Source: Eurosta solidaginis
Taxonomy: Eukaryota > Arthropoda > Insecta > Diptera > Tephritidae
Direction: 5' to 3'
Length of the DNA stretch: 64,000 nt
Assembly (NCBI RefSeq): GCF_040869045.1
Contig: NC_090319.1
Span: forward strand, 266,120,897-266,184,896
The first letter of the stretch is position 1, and every line of letters starts with the position of its first letter. This document shows positions 55,201 through 61,848 of the stretch, in pieces. The translations under genes and the position numbers were made by a program. Under the pieces are notes generated by a model that was not told the DNA's origin, did no database searches, and saw only the letters and a program-made list of their open reading frames with translations.

Positions 55201-56762
55201 TGTTGCTGTTGCTGCGTTGTGCGCTTATTGCCCTTCTGAAAAAATTGATAAGCGATTAAATTTAGTAAGTCGTTAACTTTTGTAATAGCACATAAGTACG
55301 TCTCATAAAAAATGCTATTCTATATCTAATCAAATCAATAATTTTGACAATCATAAATGGAGGGGAGCTATTTGGCTTTCTCATATATTAATGTTTTTTC
55401 TAGGGCTGTTACTATCTCGGAGAATTCAACTCAAAAATGCTCGGATGTTTTTTTTTTAATTTTTTGCTTTTATAAAATAAAGTTCTGGTTTCGGAAAAAT
55501 TTAGCATAAAAACTTTCTGATTTGAAAAAAGGTTTTCTTTCCTCTTTTAAAATAAAGTTCTGGTTTTGGTTTGGTTCTTCAATTCAAATTAATATCGGTT
55601 CCAGCTTCGGTTTTGCAGTTAAAGCTTGAAATTTGAGTAACAAATGTCCGTTTGTTTTGTTGTTTTTCTTCGTTATTCTTTATTCCGAAATTTACTCTAT
55701 TCTACATACTACCGGCGACCACCGTGGTGTGATAGTAGCGTGCTCCGCACCACACCGTATGCCATGGGTTCACACCCTGGGCAAAGTAACATCAAAATTT
55801 AAAAAAATAAGGTTTTTCAATTAGAAGAAATTTTTCTAAGCGGGGTCCCCCTCGGCAGTGTTTGGCAAGTGCTCCGGCTGTATTTCTGCCATGAAGAGCA
55901 CTCAGTGAAAACTCATCTGCCTTGCAGATGCCGTTCGGAGTCGGTATAAAAGATGTAGGTCCCGTCCGGCCAATTTGTAGGGAAAATCAAGAGCAACACG
56001 ACGCAAATTGGAAGAGAAGCTCGGCCTTAGATCTCTTCGGAGGTTATCGCGCCTTACATTTATTTTTTTACATACTATCGAGTGCAAGACCCTTCAAAAA
56101 CTTTGGTGGACACACTGATATTTAAAGTAAATAAATAATCAATTGAACTTTTCTAATTTACTAAAACAAATGAAAATAAAGGTTTTGATAACTGTTATTT
56201 GCGATCTTTGCTTTTTGGTTATAAATATCGAAAAAAAAATTGGTTTAGCCCAATACCTAGCCGAGAGCTGTGCTGTGTTAAATATACATCGGATTTACCT
56301 TATTTAGTTGTATATTATTCGATCCAACTAGAGTTGTATTAAATTCATTACCGGCTGCAGGCGCTGCTACCGCTATTGCTGCACCGCCCACTCCTCCGGC
56401 TGTTACACCAATAACATTTGTGGCTGCCGCCGGTGACTGTGATGGACTCGGTTGAAATAAAACGTTACCGGTATTTGGACTACCATTGGTGAATTGATGT
56501 AAAGATTGTCTTCGTCCTGGTGCTGTTTTACGGTCCTTTTGAAATAAGATAAAATAAAAATTTTACAATTTCAATATAATAAGATGCTTTTGGTGGCATA
56601 TATTTACGTGATCATGTGTATTATTTGTGATCGTATTACTAGCTACAAGTAGTACATCCTGTGGAAATGGTGATAGTGAAGGTGATGGTTGTAAACGTGG
56701 ACTAGCTGATATTGATGGCGACGGACTGGGCGTTAAAAACGGACCCGGAGGAGACAATATTC
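31375..56762 (-). CDS. Bicra: BICRA/GLTSCR1 homologue (ncBAF/BAP subunit), 7 exons, 5' partial
   Basis: Exons at 56762-56608, 56535-56299, 55235-51692, 41686-37549, 37417-37319, 35968-35830 and 34278-31375 join with GT-AG junctions. Their phases agree at every step (0, 0, 1, 2, 2, 0), giving about 3,737 codons. The family acts in the nucleus: BICRA/GLTSCR1 proteins scaffold the BRD9-containing non-canonical SWI/SNF complex through the GLTSCR1 domain, which here is encoded by exons 5-7. The rest is low-complexity, with long Q, N, S and T tracts typical of fly chromatin proteins, making it far longer than the human protein. The first exon begins in mid-codon, so at least one 5' exon lies further upstream, probably beyond the window. 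Introns hold numerous transposons, all outside the exons. Identification is from motif memory, not a search. Confidence 0.88.
34350..34450 (-). repeat. SINE family A, 3' fragment in intron
   Basis: AATAACCTCCAAAGAGATTT and CTTCTCTACCAATTGGCGTC correspond to the complement of the SINE 3' end. It lies in the last intron. Confidence 0.6.
34530..34965 (+). mobile_element. LINE 5' coding fragment (uncertain)
   Basis: The plus-strand frame 34647-34961 reads PSSSNAAQQATSTDRCYSRQ then APTHNYNLRGMDRSKAEHQP. The proline/serine/arginine-rich composition and NYNLR wording resemble the N-terminal ORF of some insect LINEs. A hairpin-ended repeat fragment follows directly. Assignment is tentative. Confidence 0.35.
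34980..35260 (+). repeat. Partial hairpin-ended repeat in intron
   Basis: GGATTCGCCACGGGTAGGTG, GACAATTGGGTTGGAG, TTTTAGTCGCCTCTTACG and GCCGCGGGTATATTCTAAGT match 11305-11827. The terminal hairpins are absent. Confidence 0.68.
35420..35700 (+). mobile_element. LINE tail fragment in intron
   Basis: GVVITGYIGDSKTQKETEAR-type translation and a following AADRSNTE-like stretch resemble the region after RNase H in the LINE at 57480-58190 (which shares GVITGY). Degenerate. Confidence 0.35.
35830..35968 (-). CDS. Bicra: BICRA homologue, exon 6 (GLTSCR1 domain core)
   Basis: The acceptor TTTGATTGCAG precedes 35968, and the donor ACG|GTGAGT ends the exon at 35830. With the last two bases of exon 5 it encodes RYHCMYESVDDLPFEDEE then YHKISAKYKNILLQEST. 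That matches the GLTSCR1 pattern of YH-x-Y...D-E-x-FE...K-x-x-LL-x-ES. Its phases (enters 2, leaves 0) fit both neighbours. Confidence 0.92.
36006..37318. other. Intron 5 of the BICRA homologue
   Basis: No other gene or recognisable repeat terminus; short frames at 36251-36039 and 36439-36684 have no recognised features. Confidence 0.5.
37319..37417 (-). CDS. Bicra: BICRA homologue, exon 5 (start of GLTSCR1 domain)
   Basis: A 99-bp exon too small to stand out alone. The acceptor ATATTAACAG is at 37418 and the donor AG|GTTTGC at 37318. It encodes FLRQLELDQQKCLNPDYINP then FDDKEEAVKRLI, the first half of the GLTSCR1 domain (D-Q-x-x-x-x-PDY-x-x-PF...A-x-x-RL). It joins exon 4 with the last two bases TT plus A giving Leu, and exon 6 with AG plus A giving Arg. 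Confidence 0.92.
37549..41686 (-). CDS. Bicra: BICRA homologue, exon 4
   Basis: The acceptor GTTTTTCTTACAG lies before 41686 and the donor TT|GTGAGT after 37549. The 4,138-bp exon contains a conserved-looking segment VSEHCERLILRHDPNQPQDQ then IILQALLKGALPNLTIIN near 41150-41040. A helical Q/L block QQIFKQVQMQIQFLTIKLQH and PMSDAEINMALQRLY sit near 39100-38930. A basic AKKKPVRKPK segment lies near 39845. Between these run long glutamine, asparagine, threonine and serine tracts. Antisense frames over this exon are by-products of CAG/CAA repeats. Confidence 0.92.
41687..41896. other. Start of the 10-kb intron 3
   Basis: Intron 3 extends 51691-41687 and carries most of the nested repeats listed below. 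Confidence 0.75.
41897..42180 (+). mobile_element. Possible Helitron 5' end
   Basis: TCTATATATGTATATAAAAA followed by TCAAATTCTGTGTGTGTG resembles the TC-TATA-rich 5' termini of insect Helitrons. The 3' hairpin and CTRR end were not found, so the extent is a guess. Confidence 0.3.
42644..42780 (+). repeat. SINE family A-like tRNA head, diverged
   Basis: GGTGCGGTGGTAGCCTGCTC (A-box region) and TGGGCTCAATTCCCGG (B-box) at tRNA-like spacing, then AGTTTTTCTAAGCCGGGGCA, parallel to the body of the other SINE copies. It is not a functional tRNA: the cloverleaf ends do not pair. Confidence 0.55.
42870..43088 (+). mobile_element. LINE family A, RNase H part, left piece
   Basis: Reads NGSKVMEGVGSAGYCVDPE then RSYKLPDPCSVFRAEIVE, the start of a LINE RNase H domain. 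It is cut near 43088 by the younger insertions and resumes at 49294 with HLYWVPGHMGSAG. The intact order is seen in the minus copy at 63060-62140. Confidence 0.68.
43092..43822 (+). mobile_element. LINE family B reverse-transcriptase fragment
   Basis: It starts SSPSGVPQGSHLGP, a reverse-transcriptase motif, and continues LLFINDIC. A long frame 43138-43839 follows with NKCKLMCPSRRT, LGVTIDAKLSFNLHINDTV and RPILEYGSILWNPRY, the palm and thumb of a Jockey-like enzyme. The catalytic FADD motif region is garbled (LFRSYASI). Both ends are truncated, the 3' end by the Tc1 element. Confidence 0.75.
43891..44552 (+). repeat. 5' LTR of the plus-strand element
   Basis: TGTGACGATTATGAG to TTCGTTACA, with GAGTATAAAAGCCG near 44245 as TATA box. 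Its start differs from the 9551/16995 LTRs, marking a subfamily. Confidence 0.88.
44604..45278 (+). CDS. LTR-element Gag N-terminus with SAP-like motif and coiled coil
   Basis: The start codon at 44604 is about 50 bp after the LTR. Residues 5-39 (FSELKIQQLKKELESRGLNT then KLELQARL) have the helix-loop-helix pattern of a SAP DNA/RNA-binding motif. Residues about 65-200 are a repetitive coiled coil of SQ-x-ESQETRI-type units. Near 45155-45165 an apparent 4-base insertion shifts the frame, and the true continuation is the frame that begins at 45133. Known function of such a protein would be particle assembly and RNA binding. Confidence 0.78.
   Translation: MAKFSELKIQQLKKELESRGLNTSGVKLELQARLREAMEAEGMDVEEYVFHLDGEETTKMEEKNETSQTVTSTDLNMILAAISAQTSTVASMSSQLASQLEAQEARITEMSSQISTNMSSQLEEQKTYMSSQMESQETRITSKMEKQLESQENRITAKIESQETRISEMSSEITSKIEAQEARTYIRNVDTNFSTGIIADLCTTRIAYGRETNAVSGRIQWSTR
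45133..47025 (+). CDS. LTR-element Gag-protease-integrase tail frame
   Basis: It continues the coiled coil, then a capsid-like retrotransposon Gag domain (VFKLQFEKTSAANNWNSED, AEILQTIPEGERNNYEAL, YTERVKIQSFINGIRDVE). A CCHC knuckle CFKCGKSGHIARHC follows (near 45965), then a retropepsin (VDTGASHSLIRSDL, ILGVDFL; near 46210-46400), a basic linker, and the integrase C-terminal GPY/F segment (FREGDLVLLYNHHRQKG, CSWEGPYKVVKK). Reverse transcriptase, RNase H and the integrase core are absent at the same place as in the minus-strand copy. A deletion close to the end removes the last part and closes the frame at 47025. Confidence 0.85.
   Translation: MKHKRHVHISEMSTQISAQVSSQISAQLESRMEEKLTQFQEGFSGRQDKMEADIDALKDRIQELQLNRPITSTSTLKVKSPTFDGSVPFQVFKLQFEKTSAANNWNSEDKVAALFVALTGPAAEILQTIPEGERNNYEALMAAVERRYGSDHRKQIFQIELQNRHQRANETLQEFASDVESLAHLANADAPVEYTERVKIQSFINGIRDVETKGATYANPKPTFAETVSHALTQETALLLCKPVYKARRVEVERPEWVDAILEAVKGSQKRSEKVIKCFKCGKSGHIARHCDLDPSSSNNVCGRKRKAGGDEQERVRGRDRELDPAIECPVISVSRIGRKSSSLTVRGNVDGKERVLTVDTGASHSLIRSDLVNRRVKPLPGAKLRTVTGEYNQVQGEVICEVLIGKVMVLHKFVVAEIVDESILGVDFLVEHEIRIDMRRKIMRYRNQDVPLNFSLEKCFSSNRVLMEKRRQRPRKSKVKVDGWNGPNKAKLKVPARKRPALTKANGRTTPKQRISQKKCEGSFKPERTTVVKRGNDAEYAKPIRQAQALRRSSLAQQQSARERSGIMSSKMKHRYYKENNSEGFREGDLVLLYNHHRQKGVPSKFRCSWEGPYKVVKKSGSIGDASSV
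47074..47703 (+). repeat. 3' LTR of the plus-strand element
   Basis: Near-identical to 43891-44552 but lacks 32-33 bp near 47653 (between ACAAATT and ACTTAGCAG). TSD position reads ATAT. Confidence 0.88.
47967..48995 (+). pseudogene. Tc1-like transposase (DD34E), one nonsense codon
   Basis: The ATG at 47967 gives an N-terminal helix-turn-helix region (ITIEERRGIWKMHKAGQKVA; RKVYNAIK). The catalytic domain follows with WSDETKI, QDNDPKH and NPIENLW; 34 residues separate the second aspartate from the glutamate. The frame stops at TAG 48894-48896, where family members have tryptophan (TGG), and then continues cleanly in frame (YAVPNIKCQQLVESMSRRCE ... GYSTKY) to a natural TAA at 48995. A single base therefore separates it from a full-length frame. 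All three catalytic residues are present. It would cut and paste elements with the flanking TA-bounded ends. Confidence 0.88.
49294..49700 (+). mobile_element. LINE family A, right piece (RNase H end and tail)
   Basis: HLYWVPGHMGSAG resumes the RNase H broken at 43088. LTEHCPLASHAFKLGL and a degraded zinc-knuckle tail follow, then the 3' region (GTTTTCAGTTTGGTCGCTG, GGTCTTCACAGACCGACAGG) similar to 9240-9350. Confidence 0.65.
49701..50260. other. Intronic spacer
   Basis: Pyrimidine-rich and AT-rich sequence with CCCAGTCCCAGTCCCAGT at 50092-50107; no gene seen. Confidence 0.5.
50261..50575 (-). repeat. tRNA-derived SINE (family A), near full length
   Basis: On the minus strand, CCGTGGTGTGATGGTAGCGT then GCTCCGCC (A-box side), GGGTTCACGCCCCGGG (B-box), TCAAAATTTTAGAAACAAG, and the 3' body ending TCTTTGGAGGTTATCGCGCC. 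Confidence 0.78.
50745..50990 (+). mobile_element. LINE family C 3' end
   Basis: RWLRHVM then PPLSWERRVQEDLTSVGTPN and WRYL: the conserved C-terminal tail seen at 10777-10595, here on the plus strand with stops, ending CGATGATGATG. Confidence 0.6.
51060..51310 (+). repeat. Hairpin-ended repeat, internally deleted
   Basis: TTGTTGTAGTTGTAGCGATA then CACTCCCCGAAAGATTTGGG GAGTG hairpin, and the later GGTTGCGCTACAGAACCCCT and CCGCGAGTATATTCTAAGC blocks, match 11305-11827. Confidence 0.68.
51692..55235 (-). CDS. Bicra: BICRA homologue, exon 3
   Basis: The acceptor AATTTTTTCAG precedes 55235 and the donor GGAG|GTGAGT ends it at 51692. It opens KGNKRTTQQQQQLQNQLTQQ. Further in are a basic KKKAKPRKKKPAAGS segment (near 53300), LDLGNVMKLCGIMEDDDDMD (near 52945-52890), and YKIDQNDT / PYTISIPRLP-like repeats of a short motif (IMISIPGQ, FTVTIPAP, YTISIPRL) near 52740-52530. 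A second basic KPRRKPAVRRNGKKQ lies near 52175-52130. The rest is poly-Q, -T, -S, -A and -N. Confidence 0.9.
55236..56298. other. Intron 2 of the BICRA homologue
   Basis: It contains a family A SINE (55712-56068) and otherwise AT-rich sequence. TTCTGGTTTCGG / TTCTGGTTTTGG words are repeated near 55484 and 55558. Confidence 0.65.
55712..56068 (+). repeat. tRNA-derived SINE (family A), full length
   Basis: CCACCGTGGTGTGATAGTAG then GCGTGCTCC (head), GGGTTCACACCCTGGGC (B-box), AAGCGGGGTCCCCCTCGGCA, GCAGATGCCGTTCGGAGTCG, and a 3' end TCGGAGGTTATCGCGCCTTA followed by a T-rich tail. Opposite in orientation to the host gene. Confidence 0.8.
56299..56535 (-). CDS. Bicra: BICRA homologue, exon 2
   Basis: A 237-bp, 79-codon exon between TTATTTCAAAAG and AAG|GTAAAT. 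It encodes DRKTAPGRRQSLHQFTNGSP then NVLFQPSPSQSPAAATN and ends TTLVGSNNIQLNK, phase 0 on both sides. Confidence 0.88.
56608..56762 (-). CDS. Bicra: BICRA homologue, most 5' exon visible
   Basis: A 155-bp exon from CCTCTTCAG|GA to CAC|GTAAAT, entering in phase 1. It encodes ILSPPGPFLTPSPSPSISAS then PRLQPSPSLSPFPQDVLLVA. It has no start codon in a plausible position, and the phase requires an upstream exon that I did not find before the window edge. Confidence 0.8.
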
Positions 56763-57470
56763 CTGAAGAGGATTAAAAAAAAAGAATATATATTAGACAC
56801 AGAGTTTATCGAAAGTATTCATATTATGAAAATGTATGCTAACTAAAGTAAATTATTTAAAATGATTAAGGGGCAAATTATGTACAACGCAACAAATCAT
56901 TTTTTCTCTCATATAAGATCATTCATTCACTTCAGTGAAATTTTTGGTATAATAGAGGTGACTGTGAATATGAATGCTTGCGAAGCAAAGTGTCACGGAG
57001 TCATATGTACATAATCTGGCCCTAAATGAACACAACGATTACGATAGACCGACTGCCATCCGTTGCGGGCTAAAAAAGATTTGCTACCTTTGCTTAGCTA
57101 AGTACCAGGGCAGATTACAGGTTCCTTATAACCCGCCTAGCCTGGTTCAATTGTGCTCATTCAGGATAAGAGATCCCCGTGACAGTTACCTGGGATATAG
57201 CTTTACCCCGTAGCATAGTTAATTTAAATCTTTAAATAATTTGCGACAATTACAAGCGAGGTCAAGCACTCCGACACCATCGAAGGTACCGCAGTCGGCC
57301 GCCTTGCCGCTTGGCTGTCCGCGTAGATGTAAAATTCTGTAGTAGTAGTAGCACCGGAAAGCATTACATCCCCCAGAGGCTTCCTCGCGACGACTTACGT
57401 TCGGCAGACATTACATTGATCGGACAGTTTGAACTTGCGGCTTAAATCGGGCTGCTGACAAAAGAAAACG
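56763..57470. other. Upstream intron/intergenic sequence
   Basis: AT-rich, then more GC-balanced sequence from about 56970. No BICRA exon with matching phase was recognised here. Confidence 0.4.
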
Positions 57471-57479
57471 ACGAAACCT

Positions 57480-58190
57480 CTCCTTCTAACTTCGGCTCAA
57501 TCGCGAATGGACTCAGACGTCTCCAAAATGAAAATGACAACTGGAACTGGAACGTACTCAAAGCATCCGCAGGTAAATCAATCGTACCGACCTCCTGACT
57601 CATGCAGTGTGTGCCAGGCAGAAATCAGCCAGACTGCTTCAGATCAGTACGGTCCCAGATACCAATGTAACAATCTTTGTCGACAGCGAAGTCGGATATC
57701 GTGCGGCGTCCATAAGACATCTCAATGTGTACCTTTGCTAGGTCCTTGGGCACAGCAATATGGAAGGAAATTAATTTGTTTATCAGATTGCTATGAACAG
57801 TTCCGAATTAGCATCGTAACACCAACGTTGGGTTATCTCCTGAGAAATATCGAGGAGTATACGATTAGGGCAACGCACTTGCTGTCGACCAACCGGCGTG
57901 ATTGCGAGGTCTCAAGGCCGTTATGGCCATATTTAGATAGGAAATGAACTAGCTTACTTCTCAAGCTAAGCAATGCTGCAGTGAGAGTACTTACGGGTGT
58001 CATCACAGGTTATTGCGTTCTTGCACCGATGCTCCGACGGTGGCGCATACCAACAAGCTCCCTCTGCAAAAGCTGTCAGGATGAGGAAGAGGAGTCGATT
58101 CATCATCTCTGACGATGTTTATGACTGCAAACAAGAAGATTCAGATTTCTAGGGGCGCGGTCTTTCGACAGTCAAACATGACTGACTGAC
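57480..58190 (+). mobile_element. Decayed LINE, RNase H and tail
   Basis: Contains a VLGHSNMEGN motif (RNase H end) near 57740, then VRVLTGVITGYC, RRWRIPTSSLCKSCQDEEEE and IHHL, the C-terminal zinc-knuckle-like tail. Several frame changes. It belongs to a different LINE group from family A. Confidence 0.58.
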
Positions 58191-58460
58191 TGATCAGGGC
58201 TTCTAATGGATAATTTGTTGTTGCGAGAATGAGCTAGTCTCATATAAGGCGAAAATTTTCGACTATGGTTTCCAGAAGACTAGCATGTTCAAACTTTGAA
58301 TGGAGTTTGTCATTAGGGATACCTCTGGACGCGTATTGTTTTATGGAGGCGTCGCTAAGACTGTTAGCAGTGGCATCAAAAAGAAAGGCATGTCTCTTAA
58401 ATGCCTGAATTAATTTGCCTTTGTAGGCGAAACTTTTCCTTTTTGGGAAATAAAGACTAT

Positions 58461-59436
58461 CAGCCCAATTCTAAACAAAAATTCCGTGCGAGTTTTTTCC
58501 CTTCTTTCCATTCCTCGTATTCTAAATAAAAATTCCTTGTGAGTTTTTTCTCTTCTCCCTTTCCACCTATTCTGAACAATGTTCGCTAAAGCGGAAACCG
58601 GTTACGGGGAGAAAAGTAGGTATTATGAATGTGAGGGAGAGCGAGATTTCTCTACCATTTCATAGGAGGTTTTTCACTTGTTAAATGAAAGGGAATGCAT
58701 CAAAATAGTTAAAGGATATTGGTTATTTTAAGAAAGAACACTTATTTGCACAAATTTGTCCTAAAATATGTATGTACATTCTACCACAATGTTCTCACTG
58801 TTAATACAAACCAATTGGCGCCGGTTGGCGGAGCGAAGGAGCGACTGGCGCGCCTTGTTGGACGGCCATAACCGTTTAGACGGTTAAGCGCCAATTAAGT
58901 AAGTAATACAACAACAACAACCACAATATTCTTTATTTTAAGTCGACAAGTATATTTGATGAAGCCATCCAAAAATTGCGCAAGGATTTCTTAAGGCTTA
59001 AATAGATTTTGGCATATGACGAAAGGCGAACTCAACTCGACTTGGCCGCCAGAATACTGCTTTGCTGAATGAAAGCAGGCAACTCCGGCGGATTTGTGTT
59101 ATCCCACCTTCTTCTTCTTCTTCTTATGCTCCTCTGCTGATGTTGCTGTGGCACCAATTCATTACTCATTTCAGTGAATACCACATGAAATGCAATACTG
59201 TGCATTGTTTCTTAATCTCAAACAAATTCGCAACAATAATTAAACTTTTCAATTTTTGAAACAAAATAAGAAATGCGCAACGAAATTGCAATTGACAAAA
59301 CAGCTGAATCGAAAATTCGAAATTCCTATTCCCGAATTATTGTTCTCCGTAGCAGAAAAGAATTGGAGGTATTTTTCCGCGGGAATAAAAAACTCCGCGA
59401 GAACAAAATTCCGAGGGAATATTTGGAATTGGGCTG
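58461..59436. mobile_element. 'CAGCCCAATT' inverted-repeat element, full copy
   Basis: Ends CAGCCCAATTCTAAACAAAA and, inverted, CAGCCCAATTCCAAATATTC; both contain GCGAGTTTTTT / CGCGGAGTTTTTT-type subterminal sequence. TAT flanks both sides. The left end carries a second partial copy of its own terminus (58508-58560). A LINE family C tail is inserted near 58800. The truncated relative is at 7004-7937. No transposase was seen. Confidence 0.7.
58800..58895 (+). mobile_element. LINE family C 3' tail
   Basis: NWRRLAERRSDWRALLDGHN then a stop and GCGCCAATTAAGTAAGTAAT ACAACAACAAC: the typical end of family C. Confidence 0.65.
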
Positions 59437-59444
59437 TATATAAG

Positions 59445-59880
59445 CTTCGGTCCGCCCTGGTGCAAATCTCAGCACCATCATGGGACAAATAATGTCACTG
59501 GCCATTTATGGATCTGTGGCCAGATAAGGTGTGAAAGGCTGTCCGATTGTTTTCCGCGGGATTGACAGCTGCTAGTTATTCGCCGCTACTTCTCAGTGCC
59601 CAAATATTTAAGGATTTACATAATTAAATGAAATATAATAAACCTTCACGAAAAAGTCGATAGAAATTGACAAACGAACATAATCAACCATAAGTATTAT
59701 ATATTTATTTATTTTGATGTATTTCACTTAAAATCCTTTCCTAAGCACGAAGTTAATACTCATTTTATTGACTGTATCTACTAACAAAACCCCGAAAAGG
59801 GACCATAAACAAGTGGATAGAATTATATTTATTCTTGCATAACAACAACAAAGCTTTATGTTAATAATCGAATTAAAAAA
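59445..59880. other. Intergenic AT-rich spacer
   Basis: Nothing recognised. Confidence 0.45.
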
Positions 59881-59883
59881 ATA

Positions 59884-60238
59884 AAATAAATGTAAGGCGC
59901 GATAACCTCCGAAGAGATCTAAGGCCGAGCTTCTCTTCCAATTTGCGTCGTGCTCCTCTTGATTTTCCCTACAAATTGGCCGGACGGGACCTACATGTTT
60001 CATGCCGACTCCGAACGGCATCTGCAAAGCAGATGAGTTTTCACTGAGAGCTTTTCATGGCAGAAATACACCCGGAGTGCTTGCCAAACACTGCCGAGGG
60101 GCGACCCCGCTTAGAAAAATTTTCTTCTAATTGAAAAATCTTATTTCTAAAATTTTGATGTTGCTTTGCCCGGGAGTTGAACCCAGGGCATACGGTGTGA
60201 TAGGCGGAGCACGCTACCATCACACCACGGTGGCCGCC
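59884..60238 (-). repeat. tRNA-derived SINE (family A), full length
   Basis: On the minus strand, GGCGGCCACCGTGGTGTGAT then GGTAGCGTGCTCCGCC, GGGTTCAACTCCCGGGC, the body, and GAAGAGAAGCTCGGCCTTAG then TCGGAGGTTATCGCGCCTTA. The best-preserved member in the window. Confidence 0.82.
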
Positions 60239-60735
60239 AAAACCGCCAAATCGAATTATGTTAATAAAATATACTTAAACATCTCATAAAAAGAATGCAA
60301 GAAAAAATGGATAAGGCAAACAAAAGAAAAAAATTCACGGGCTACATAGACAAAGCCTGCAATAACAGACAAAAAATTGAAAAACAAATAAAACTAGTAT
60401 GCCGAGAAATAAAAAACGAAATGCCCTAAAGGATGACAAAAAGGGAAAAGAGGACAAATATTTATTGGAGTTTGTGAACTTGGTGTATGGTGTATAGGGA
60501 ATAACACGGAATGTGACAAGGAAACTACGACATGGTGTAAGGAAGTAAGTAAAGGGTGGGTCAATGGCTAGTTTTCTTACAGCTTACCTACATACATGTG
60601 TATTTATAAATATTATGGCGAATATTAGCGATTCCGATACATCACTATGCAGCTTTTAAGTAAATGATATACAACCACAGCAGCAAGGCAAGCGGATAAG
60701 ACAACAAACGCACACATGTATACAGCCCCAAGAGC
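60239..60735. other. A-rich intergenic sequence
   Basis: A-rich with no gene; possibly the tail of an old insertion. Confidence 0.4.
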
Positions 60736-60739
60736 GGAG

Positions 60740-60840
60740 ACGATATTACTCAGAGATTCAAAGGGTTGATAAGCGCAATACAAAGCTTCGGCAAAGGACC
60801 ATCAACATCGATAACACTCCCCAAAAACCTTCGGGTATTT
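60740..60840 (-). repeat. Hairpin-ended repeat, terminal fragment
   Basis: GGCAAAGGACCATCAACATC then GATAACACTCCCCAAAAACC TTCGGG is the right terminus of the 11305-11827 type. Confidence 0.55.
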
Positions 60841-60883
60841 AATGTAATAAGTTCGCTCCAATTGGAAAAAGATTGTCTGTATA

Positions 60884-61015
60884 TGTGACCCGGTCTATGA
60901 AAAGGTGGCTTATGACTAAAAAAAATTACTACTACTAAGAAACTGAAGAAATGCATTGTTTATCTTTAACAGCTGTTTCTCGCAATTTCTTTTTTGAGTC
61001 ATAGACCGGGTCACA
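60884..61015. mobile_element. 132-bp MITE with TA duplication
   Basis: Perfect 17-bp ends TGTGACCCGGTCTATGA and TCATAGACCGGGTCACA, flanked by TA on both sides. Size and target fit a Tc1/mariner-derived MITE. Confidence 0.85.
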
Positions 61016-61029
61016 TATTATAAAAATAA

Positions 61030-61290
61030 AATAAATATAAGGCGCGATAACCTCCGAAGAGGTTTTAGGCTGAGCTTCTCTCCCAACTTTCGTCGTGCTC
61101 CTCTTCTAATAGCGGAAGTACACTAGGAGTGCTTGCCAAACACTGCCGAGGGGCGACCCCGTTAGAAAAATTTTCTTCTAAATGAAAACACTTTTTTCTA
61201 AAATTTTAATGTTGCTCTGCCCGGGGCGTGAACCCAGGATCATCGGTGTGGTAGGCGGAGCACGCTACCATGACACCACGGCGGCCATCT
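61030..61290 (-). repeat. tRNA-derived SINE (family A), internally deleted
   Basis: The head and 3' end are as in the other copies, but about 90 bp around the GCAGATGCCG block are missing. Confidence 0.75.
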
Positions 61291-61378
61291 GCATATTAGA
61301 GATTAGCTATTTGAGATAGTCAATTTCAATATAGTGTGAAGGCATCTAAAATAGGGGCGTGGCAAATCGCTAATATAT

Positions 61379-61844
61379 TGTGGCGAATGTTGACATCACC
61401 AGGTTGTTAGTAAATAATCACGCAACAATAAAATATGTAGCAGCCACTCGTATATACATGTACACATTAAAGCTAGCAACTCTTATGTACAAGGCAACGG
61501 AGAGATCTCTCACATACACATGTGGTCATCAGCCGAAGTAGTTGCTCACACATACACACGCATATGACTATGAGAAACGCATAAACTACAAATATACATG
61601 TACCAAGTAGGAGATTCTAGAAGGTGAAACGTCTAGACCTTTGGAGAAATATGCAGACGAGGCAACAGAGTATAAAAGCAGCGCAAGCTGAGGAATTAGT
61701 AACCAGTTTGATTTAAACACGCTATCAGTTGCGAAGTCAAGTATAATTGTACTACCCCCAAAGTAGGCTAATAAAGCAGTAGTTTAGCGATTCGAACGTT
61801 AGCATAAAGTTTCAAATAAGCAGAATTTCCCTAAATTCGTTACA
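61379..61844 (+). repeat. Solo LTR, related gypsy subfamily
   Basis: 466 bp, TGTGGCGAATGTTGACATC to TAAATTCGTTACA, with GAGTATAAAAGCAGCG near 61668, and a perfect ATAT duplication at 61375-61378 and 61845-61848. Confidence 0.85.
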
Positions 61845-61848
61845 ATAT

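Noticed and set aside
60040..60240. Possible tRNA gene (A- and B-box sequences)
   Set aside because: The acceptor arms do not pair and the sequence is repeated with a long common 3' body: a SINE head, not a tRNA gene.
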